Part shown: piece by piece, positions 1-5,025 of the stretch
Numbering within the stretch: position 1 is the first letter of the stretch
How the letters are laid out: every line of letters starts with the position of its first letter
Origin: Bacteroidota bacterium
GTDB lineage: Bacteria; Bacteroidota; Ignavibacteria; Tepidaquicellales; Tepidaquicellaceae
Direction: 5' to 3'
Assembly: GCA_023429265.1 (NCBI GenBank)
Contig: JAEYVS010000013.1
Coordinates: forward strand, 1 to 6,291
DNA length: 6,291 bases
Made by a program: the position numbers and the translations under genes
Notes under the pieces: generated by a model
Told to the model about the DNA's origin: nothing
The model's database searches: none
The model's input: only the letters and a program-made list of their open reading frames with translations

Positions 1-1143
1 GCAGGATTATTCAAAAAAGAAAGGATCATAGAAACTCCGCAAGGTGCTGAAATAACAGCTAACGGAAAAGAAGTGCTTAACTTCTGCGCGAATAATTACC
101 TGGGATTATCTTCACACCCTAAAGTAATTCAGGCAGCGCACGATACACTGGACAAATGGGGATACGGAATGTCATCGGTGAGATTCATCTGCGGTACCCA
201 GGAGATACATAAAGAGCTCGAGGAGAAGATCGCTAAGTTCCTCGGAATGGAAGATACGATACTATACGCGGCTTGTTTCGATGCAAACGGCGGTGTATTC
301 GAGCCTCTGCTGAATGATCAGGATGCCATCATATCTGACGAACTCAACCACGCAAGCATCATAGACGGAGTAAGACTTTGTAAGGCAATGAGATTCCGCT
401 ATAAAAATAACGATATGGCAGACCTAGAAAGATGCCTCAAAGAAGCCACCGAAAAAGGGGCAAGAAACATTCTGATCTGCACAGACGGGGCATTCTCAAT
501 GGACGGGCACATTGCAAATCTCGAAGGTATCTGCGATTTAGCTGATAAATATGGCGCTCTCGTGATGTCAGACGAATCACATTGCACGGGTTTCCTCGGA
601 AAAACAGGGAGAGGTGCAATCGAACATTGCGGTGTAGTGGGCAGAATGGACATTGTAACAGGCACTCTCGGTAAAGCCCTCGGAGGCGCGATGGGCGGAT
701 TCACCACCGGGAAAAAAGAAATAATCGAAATGCTCAGACAAAGAAGCAGACCATACTTATTTTCTAATTCACTGTCACCTGTCATTACAGGAGCATCCAT
801 CGCGGTATTCGATATGCTCAGCGAGACTACGGAGCTAAGAGATAAACTCGAAGAAAACACAAAGTATTTCCGGGATAAGATTACTGATGCCGGGTTTGAC
901 ATTAAATCCGGGGTTCATCCAATAGTACCAATAATGCTCTATGATGCGAAGCTCGCGCAAGAGATGGCTTCTAAGCTGCTCGATGAAGGAATTTATGTCA
1001 TAGGCTTCTTCTATCCGGTCGTCCCTAAAGAGCAGGCAAGGATAAGAGTGCAGCTCTCAGCCGCTCACACCAAAGAACATATTGATAAATGTATCGAAGC
1101 ATTTAGTAAAGTAGGAAAAGAACTTGGAGTTCTCAGTTCTTAG
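1..1143 (+). CDS. kbl: Glycine C-acetyltransferase (2-amino-3-ketobutyrate CoA ligase), 5'-partial
   Basis: This PLP enzyme of the alpha-oxoamine synthase family cleaves 2-amino-3-oxobutyrate with CoA to glycine and acetyl-CoA. It is the second step of threonine breakdown after threonine dehydrogenase, and is cytoplasmic. The reading frame is open from base 1, giving 380 visible residues. Compared with the roughly 398-residue E. coli enzyme, about 18 N-terminal residues lie outside the window, so the GTG at 73 is an internal Val and not the start. Visible motifs are NFCANNYLGLS near residue 26, SVRFICGTQ, the DESH motif (Asp191 for the pyridine nitrogen, His194 stacking on PLP), TGTLGKALGG with the Schiff-base Lys225, RSRPYLFSNSL, and the C-terminal FFYPVVPK-QARIR block. 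That last block favours KBL over the related BioF or serine palmitoyltransferase. The final Ser-Ser-stop is encoded by the inverted repeat of the neighbouring element. Confidence 0.96.
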   Translation, partial: AGLFKKERIIETPQGAEITANGKEVLNFCANNYLGLSSHPKVIQAAHDTLDKWGYGMSSVRFICGTQEIHKELEEKIAKFLGMEDTILYAACFDANGGVFEPLLNDQDAIISDELNHASIIDGVRLCKAMRFRYKNNDMADLERCLKEATEKGARNILICTDGAFSMDGHIANLEGICDLADKYGALVMSDESHCTGFLGKTGRGAIEHCGVVGRMDIVTGTLGKALGGAMGGFTTGKKEIIEMLRQRSRPYLFSNSLSPVITGASIAVFDMLSETTELRDKLEENTKYFRDKITDAGFDIKSGVHPIVPIMLYDAKLAQEMASKLLDEGIYVIGFFYPVVPKEQARIRVQLSAAHTKEHIDKCIEAFSKVGKELGVLSS

Positions 1144-1174
1144 AGTAACGAGTTTTTAGAGTTTGTAGAGTATT
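1135..1174 (+). repeat. Left inverted-repeat arm of the IVS-like element
   Basis: This 40-bp arm contains three copies of TAGAGT (1141, 1157, 1166). Its outer 12 bp and inner 16 bp are perfect reverse complements of the right arm. The arm starts precisely after a kbl Leu codon and provides AGT TCT TAG, the last two codons and the stop of kbl. It ends 3 bp before the ATG of the small gene. Confidence 0.88.
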
Positions 1175-1177
1175 GTT

Positions 1178-1540
1178 ATGGCAAAAATTGAAAAATTTGA
1201 GGATCTCATTTGTTGGCAAAAGTCAAGAGAACTAGTAAAAGAGATCTATAGAATTACAAATACTGAAAAATTTAGCAGGGATTTTGCTCTTCGGGATCAA
1301 GCCAGACGAGCAGCTATTTCATCGATGCTAAATATATCTGAAGGCTTTGCGAGGCGAACTAACAAAGAATTTTCAAAGTTTCTATATATATCTCACGGAT
1401 CAATAGCAGAGGTTCAATCTGCTATGTATATAGCTTTGGATTTGAGTTATATTGATAGCATTGAATTCGAGAGAATCTATAATAATTCTACTGAAGTCTC
1501 AAAAATCATTTCGGGATTATTAAAAAAACTTAGGGAGTAA
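1178..1540 (+). CDS. Four-helix-bundle protein, 23S rRNA intervening sequence (IVP/S23) family
   Basis: This 120-residue, soluble, all-helical protein matches the family first found encoded in 23S rRNA intervening sequences (PF05635/TIGR02436 type), a structural relative of the Avd protein of diversity-generating retroelements. Visible hallmarks are FEDLICWQKSRELVKEIY (residues 7-24), DQARRAAISSMLNISEGFAR (40-59, the usual QirRAavSi-sNIaEG core), EFSKFLYISHGSIAEVQS (64-81) and a closing amphipathic helix that ends LLKKLRE. The length is typical and complete. Avd-like members are basic and may bind nucleic acid; the biochemical role of the stand-alone proteins is not established. Both flanks are inverted repeats, and its TAA overlaps the first bases of the right arm. 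The ATG at 1178 lacks a good ribosome-binding site but gives the normal N-terminus. No reverse transcriptase or variable repeat lies nearby, so a retroelement role is not supported here. Confidence 0.9.
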   Translation: MAKIEKFEDLICWQKSRELVKEIYRITNTEKFSRDFALRDQARRAAISSMLNISEGFARRTNKEFSKFLYISHGSIAEVQSAMYIALDLSYIDSIEFERIYNNSTEVSKIISGLLKKLRE

Positions 1541-1580
1541 TACTCTACAAACTCAATAAACTTAATGAACTCTAAGAACT
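1539..1580 (-). repeat. Right inverted-repeat arm of the IVS-like element
   Basis: This 42-bp arm is complementary to 1135-1174, with perfect segments at 1539-1554 and 1569-1580. It begins inside the TAA of the four-helix-bundle gene and ends 4 nt before the TTG start of the permease gene. It therefore makes up most of that gene's upstream leader. Confidence 0.88.
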
Positions 1581-1584
1581 TAAT

Positions 1585-2952
1585 TTGATTATCTATAAGT
1601 ACATATTAAAGGCTCACATTGGACCGTTTTTTCTCGGATTATCGGTGGTAATGTTCCTTTTCCTTTTCCAGTTTCTAATAAAGTCCATCGACAGGCTAGT
1701 TGGCAAAGGTTTGAGTATGTGGATCATAACCAAGCTGATATCCCTGAATCTTGCGTGGATATTGACACTTGCCGTTCCGATGGCGGTATTGGTTGCCACG
1801 TTAATGGTATTTGGGGCAATGTCTTCAAGCAATGAGATAACTATATTAAAAGCCAGCGGGGTCAGCCTCAGAAAGCTAATGCTTCCCGTGATTATTGCAT
1901 CGTGTTTGCTTTGCTATGGTATGGTATGGTTTAATAATGATGTCTTACCGGAAGCCAATCACCAGGCGAGAGTGCTATTCAGTGATATCTCGCGAACCAA
2001 GCCAACCCTGATACTGGAGGCGGGAAAATTCAGCGAAGATATTGGAGGAGCTAAAATCCTTGTACAAAAAACTCATCCAAATAGTAATAAGCTTGAAGGA
2101 ATCTATATCTACGATTACTCCACTCCCCCACTAAAAAATTTATTCATTGCTAAAAACGGTGACATCGGCTTTTCTTCTGATTTTTCTAATATAATAATGA
2201 ATCTGGAGAATGGTGAGATTCATCAGTTTAATGAAAGAACTCCATCGCAAAAGTACCGGCGTATTGAATTCACCAAACACAGGATCGTACTTCCTGCGGC
2301 AAATTTCGGTTTCCAATCTACAGATGAAAACCTACTGACGCGTGGGGACAGGGAGCTTTCGGCTGACGCGATGTCTATTGTTGTGGACAGCTTTTATGTT
2401 AGCAAGCAGAGAGTGAAAGATAATTATAACAGGGAGATGACAGAGGATGTTCTGAAATTTGCTTCATTAAATTTCAGAGATACGGTTTTCAAACCTCAGA
2501 TTGTAAATACGGATTCGGCAATTAACAAAATGGAAACTGACATAATACAGCAGAATAAAATCGAGAATCATTTGACTGAATATGACAGCCTCAAGCTCAT
2601 TCACCAAAGGCTGTTAAGTAAACCGGCAGGGCTCCAGGCTACTACCCGCATGCAAGAAACCATTCAGCAGCAGGCAAATGCATATTCAGTGGAAATTTAC
2701 AAAAAATACTCCATTCCTTTCGCCTGTATTGTATTTGCTTTATTGGGAGCTCCTCTCGGATACCGTGTAAAAAAGGGAAGTTTTGGAATTGCCGCCGGGT
2801 TATCGCTATTGTTTTATCTTGTTTATTGGATATCCCTGATTGGCGGAGAAAAGCTTGCCGATAGAGGGTTCATTACGCCATTTATGGGTATGTGGCTCGC
2901 GAATATATTGATTGGGGGCATAGGTTTGTATTTAATGTTTAAATCATCTTGA
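1585..2952 (+). CDS. LptF/LptG (YjgP/YjgQ) family lipopolysaccharide export permease
   Basis: This is an inner-membrane permease subunit of the type that pairs with the LptB ATPase to extract LPS and pass it to the Lpt bridge. The 455 residues show the family layout: three N-terminal membrane helices (about 12-33, 56-78, 98-118), a periplasmic beta-rich domain (about 125-245), a helical glutamine-rich stretch (about 310-370), and three C-terminal helices (375-392, 399-420, 430-452). Family signatures include the N-terminal YILKAHIGPFFLG, EITILKASGVSLRKLMLP between helices 2 and 3, and GAPLGYRVKKGSFGIAAG between helices 4 and 5. Sequence alone does not separate LptF from LptG. The helical insert after the beta domain is common in Bacteroidota-type members. 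The start must be the TTG at 1585, because an in-frame TAA at 1573 lies just upstream and the next codons match the family N-terminus. No Shine-Dalgarno sequence is evident, and the leader is the right arm of the inserted element. Confidence 0.9.
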   Translation: MIIYKYILKAHIGPFFLGLSVVMFLFLFQFLIKSIDRLVGKGLSMWIITKLISLNLAWILTLAVPMAVLVATLMVFGAMSSSNEITILKASGVSLRKLMLPVIIASCLLCYGMVWFNNDVLPEANHQARVLFSDISRTKPTLILEAGKFSEDIGGAKILVQKTHPNSNKLEGIYIYDYSTPPLKNLFIAKNGDIGFSSDFSNIIMNLENGEIHQFNERTPSQKYRRIEFTKHRIVLPAANFGFQSTDENLLTRGDRELSADAMSIVVDSFYVSKQRVKDNYNREMTEDVLKFASLNFRDTVFKPQIVNTDSAINKMETDIIQQNKIENHLTEYDSLKLIHQRLLSKPAGLQATTRMQETIQQQANAYSVEIYKKYSIPFACIVFALLGAPLGYRVKKGSFGIAAGLSLLFYLVYWISLIGGEKLADRGFITPFMGMWLANILIGGIGLYLMFKSS

Positions 2953-2965
2953 TTATATTGTTTAC

Positions 2966-3059
2966 GTCAAGCCCCGAACAATACGGTATTACCCAACCCC
3001 GTCAGGTTCGGAAGAAAGCAGCGGCAAGTAATTTCTGTATGTGATTCGGGTGTCTTGAC
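2966..3059 (+). ncRNA. ffs: SRP RNA (4.5S, small bacterial type)
   Basis: This is the RNA core of the signal recognition particle, which binds Ffh and targets nascent membrane proteins. The conserved apical core GTCAGGTTCGGAAGAAAGC (3001-3019) differs only slightly from the common GTCAGGTCCGGAAGGAAGC, and the TTC/GAA stem around the GGAA loop (3010-3013) is a compensated change. The asymmetric loop has CAGG (3003-3006) opposite AGCAG (3017-3021). The rest closes as a rod: GTCAAG 2966-2971 with CTTGAC 3054-3059, CCCGAA 2973-2978 with TTCGGG 3045-3050, ATACGG 2981-2986 with CTGTAT 3035-3040, ATTAC 2988-2992 with GTAAT 3028-3032, and CCG 2999-3001 with CGG 3022-3024. There is no Alu domain. A TATATT at 2954-2959 sits where a -10 box would start transcription near 2966. 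I see no clear intrinsic terminator, and the exact ends are inferred from the outer helix. Confidence 0.95.
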
Positions 3060-3110
3060 ATTTAATCTACTGTTTTTACAATTCAATCCAACTCCTTATT
3101 TCCCCTATTT

Positions 3111-3140
3111 CTTACACTATTTTGATTATATTACTATTAT
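3111..3140 (+). promoter_or_regulatory. Possible sigma70-like promoter for the two-component operon
   Basis: CTTACA (3111-3116) and TATTAT (3135-3140) are separated by 18 bp and would start transcription near 3147, inside the hexamer array that follows. If this is the real promoter, a regulator bound at the array would repress. An alternative -10 is the ATATAT at 3181-3186 just below the array, which would suit activation. In this AT-rich stretch such matches are weak evidence. Confidence 0.25.
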
Positions 3141-3141
3141 C

Positions 3142-3180
3142 AGAACAATACGGTAACATTAATTTAACAATTCGGTAACA
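3142..3180 (+). promoter_or_regulatory. Pho-box-like operator: four TTAACA-type hexamers with 11-bp period
   Basis: AGAACA (3142), GTAACA (3153), TTAACA (3164) and GTAACA (3175) recur at exactly 11-bp spacing, one helical turn apart on one face. Tandem TTAACA-like hexamers with about 5-bp gaps are the known site layout for PhoP of Bacillus, and E. coli PhoB also uses 11-bp-spaced direct repeats. The array ends 15 bp before the ATG of a PhoB/PhoP-like regulator, which suggests autoregulation. The longer match ACAATNCGGTAACA at 3145-3158 and 3167-3180 is a second, 22-bp-spaced view of the same array. Confidence 0.65.
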
Positions 3181-3195
3181 ATATATGGATAACTT

Positions 3196-3912
3196 ATGGT
3201 AAAAAATAAAGATATGAAAATAAATGTTCTGGTGGTCGATGACGAAAAAGACATAGTCGATCTGATAAAGTACAATCTCGATAAAGAAAACGAGTTTGAA
3301 GTAATAACCGCATACGACGGAAAGGACGCTCTTGAAAAAGCAACAGAAAGAAAACCTGATGTTATATTGCTGGATATTATGATGCCGGAAATAAACGGTT
3401 TTGATGTATGCAAAAAACTAAAGGCAGAAAAAGAAACTTCCTCCATACCCGTGATATTTTTAACTGCAAAAGGAAATGAGATAGATGAGATCATAGGACT
3501 TGAACTGGGAGCTGATGACTACATTCAGAAACCTGTTTCACCCCGCAAAGTGATCGCAAGGATAAAATCTGTTATCAGACGTTCTTCATCCGAAAACGGG
3601 CATACGTTTAAGAAAGATGAAGTCCTGAAATTCAAAGGTCTCGAAGTAGACAGTATCACTCACAAAGTAAAGGTGAATGGAAAAGAAGTATTTCTGCCAA
3701 AGAAAGAATTCCAGCTCCTTCAATTCTTGTTGTCTCATAAAGGAAGAGTTTTTTCCAGGGAAATACTATTAAACCAGATTTGGGGTGAAAATGTATTCGT
3801 TATCGACAGGACAATCGATGTACACGTCGCTAAGATCCGTGAAAAACTCGGTGAGTATTCGGATTACATTGAGACCATCAAAGGCCTCGGATACAGGTTT
3901 AAGGACGAATAA
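3196..3912 (+). CDS. OmpR/PhoB-family response regulator
   Basis: This 238-residue cytoplasmic transcription factor has an N-terminal receiver (about 8-125) and a C-terminal winged-helix DNA-binding domain (about 140-237). Receiver residues are complete: acidic pair Asp15/Asp16, phosphoacceptor Asp60 in ILLDIMMPEINGFD, Thr90 in FLTAKG, and Lys112 in QKPVSP. The winged helix shows the typical LPKKEFQLLQFLLSHKGRVFS turn, the recognition-helix region VIDRTIDVHVAKIREKLG, and the wing IETIKGLGYRF. The closest subgroup by motif appears to be PhoB/PhoP. The next gene, 27 bp downstream, encodes its likely kinase. Two starts are possible: ATG 3196, or ATG 3214, which gives a tighter MKINVLVVDDE N-terminus. 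Neither has a ribosome-binding site, and a start at 3214 would leave room for a leader if transcription begins near 3193. Assignment to phosphate response is inferred from the operator and the kinase. Confidence 0.93.
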   Translation: MVKNKDMKINVLVVDDEKDIVDLIKYNLDKENEFEVITAYDGKDALEKATERKPDVILLDIMMPEINGFDVCKKLKAEKETSSIPVIFLTAKGNEIDEIIGLELGADDYIQKPVSPRKVIARIKSVIRRSSSENGHTFKKDEVLKFKGLEVDSITHKVKVNGKEVFLPKKEFQLLQFLLSHKGRVFSREILLNQIWGENVFVIDRTIDVHVAKIREKLGEYSDYIETIKGLGYRFKDE

Positions 3913-3939
3913 AGATAAACATTAATCATTCCACAAACC

Positions 3940-5025
3940 GTGAAGAGGCTGACATTAAGATCTAAATACACAATTTTTTTTCTCCCTTTTACGGTACTCA
4001 GTTTAATAGTTTTATACACCGTTGAACTTAGCACCCCGCATATTATCTTATGTCTGCTTATCCTTTTAATCCTTTACACCATTTCGATTATTTTCCTGAC
4101 ATACGAAATAATCAAACCTCTGAGAGAAACGTATTCTATGTCCCGGGAAATATCCATACCCCACAAAGAATACATACACGAAGAAGATTTCTCGGTCAAG
4201 ATATCCGAACTCAATAGAATTGCAGATAAGCTCAATGGAATGGTCAACCAGAAATTTCTTTCTTCGGAAATAAAAGATGTTCATTTGTCGCTCCTTTCTG
4301 TTAATGAAAGACTTATTTCAGAACTAGAGACCGCAAAAATATTTAAAGTGAATAGGAATGAATTTTTTGGTAATGTGGCTCACGAGCTCAGGACACCCAT
4401 CTTCGCCATACAGCTTTCTCTTGAGACATTAATTGACGGCGCCATTAATGACAGCAATGTAAACCTGGATTTTTTACAAAGAGCTACAAAACAATCCGAA
4501 AGATTAAAAGATCTGGTAAATGATCTGATGACAATCTCTAAATATGAATCCGGTGTCAAACTCAGTAAACGGTATTTTTCTTTGTCTGAGCACGTTACGG
4601 GTATTATTAATGAGTTAAAGGGGATTGCGGATAATAAAAACATAACAATTTCATTTCAAAACAATCTCAAAAACGGCACCCAGGTATTTGGAGATTCCGA
4701 ATCCATAAAGCAGGTGTTTATTAACCTCATTGAAAATTCAACAAAATATACTCCCGAAGGCGGGAATATCATAATCCACGCAAATGAATCTGAAAAAGAA
4801 GTTACAATTGTTATTGAAGACAATGGGATCGGGATACCGGAGAAGGACATCCCGCGTATTTTTGAAAGATTTTACAGAGTTGATAAAAACCGCTCCCGTG
4901 ACAGAGGTGGTACAGGTCTTGGTCTATCTATCGTAAAGCATATACTCGAGGTACACGAAAGTAAATTCAAAGTTGAAAGTGAAATAGACAAAGGTACCAA
5001 ATTCACTTTTACTTTGAAAAAGTAA
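3940..5025 (+). CDS. PhoR-like membrane sensor histidine kinase
   Basis: This 361-residue kinase most likely phosphorylates the response regulator encoded directly upstream. Two membrane helices (about 12-30 and 35-57) are separated by only a few residues (STPH), so there is no periplasmic sensor domain. A linker (58-135) with coiled-coil or HAMP-like character follows, with no PAS domain that I can see. The dimerisation/phosphotransfer domain has His148 in NVAHELRTP. The ATPase domain has the N box (Asn262, Asn266 in INLIENSTKYTPEGG), the G1 box DNGIGIP (294-300), the F box RIFERFYRVDK (306-316) and the G2 box GGTGLGLS (323-330), all intact. Thr152 at +4 from the His fits a kinase/phosphatase. 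The start is GTG at 3940: the only upstream in-frame codons after a TAA at 3916 are not standard starts, and the first ATG downstream would remove the membrane helices. No Shine-Dalgarno sequence is visible. Confidence 0.92.
   Translation: MKRLTLRSKYTIFFLPFTVLSLIVLYTVELSTPHIILCLLILLILYTISIIFLTYEIIKPLRETYSMSREISIPHKEYIHEEDFSVKISELNRIADKLNGMVNQKFLSSEIKDVHLSLLSVNERLISELETAKIFKVNRNEFFGNVAHELRTPIFAIQLSLETLIDGAINDSNVNLDFLQRATKQSERLKDLVNDLMTISKYESGVKLSKRYFSLSEHVTGIINELKGIADNKNITISFQNNLKNGTQVFGDSESIKQVFINLIENSTKYTPEGGNIIIHANESEKEVTIVIEDNGIGIPEKDIPRIFERFYRVDKNRSRDRGGTGLGLSIVKHILEVHESKFKVESEIDKGTKFTFTLKK

Larger units (their letters stand above)
1135..1580 (+). mobile_element. Putative IVS-like element: inverted repeats enclosing an IVP/S23 four-helix-bundle gene
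   Basis: This is a 446-bp unit with one small gene bounded by long inverted repeats. The outer 12 bp (1135-1146 agttcttagagt) are the exact reverse complement of 1569-1580, and the inner 16 bp (1159-1174 gagtttgtagagtatt) are the exact reverse complement of 1539-1554. Between them are 12-14 bp that match only partly. Known 23S rRNA intervening sequences have this design: an ORF for a four-helix-bundle protein in a loop closed by a terminal stem. Here the unit lies between two protein-coding genes and not in an rRNA. It looks visibly more AT-rich than kbl. I see no transposase, no obvious target duplication and no other gene inside it. That it moves is an inference from its structure and family. 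Confidence 0.7.

Noticed and set aside
73..75. GTG at 73 as the start of kbl
   Set aside because: The frame is open to base 1 and the preceding 24 residues align with the KBL N-terminal region, so it is an internal Val codon.
399..902. Long minus-strand open frame inside kbl
   Set aside because: Its predicted product has no recognisable domain and lies wholly antisense to a conserved enzyme; it is a shadow frame.
1178..1540. Diversity-generating retroelement accessory gene (avd)
   Set aside because: The fold is related, but no reverse transcriptase, template repeat or variable repeat is present in the window.
1135..1580. Intrinsic terminator formed by the inverted repeats
   Set aside because: The arms are about 364 nt apart, with a gene in the loop and no following U tract, so they are not terminator-like.
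2976..2997. A second Pho box inside the SRP RNA
   Set aside because: The shared 13-mer there is not followed by further TTAACA-like hexamers at 11-bp spacing, and the sequence is explained by SRP RNA base pairing.
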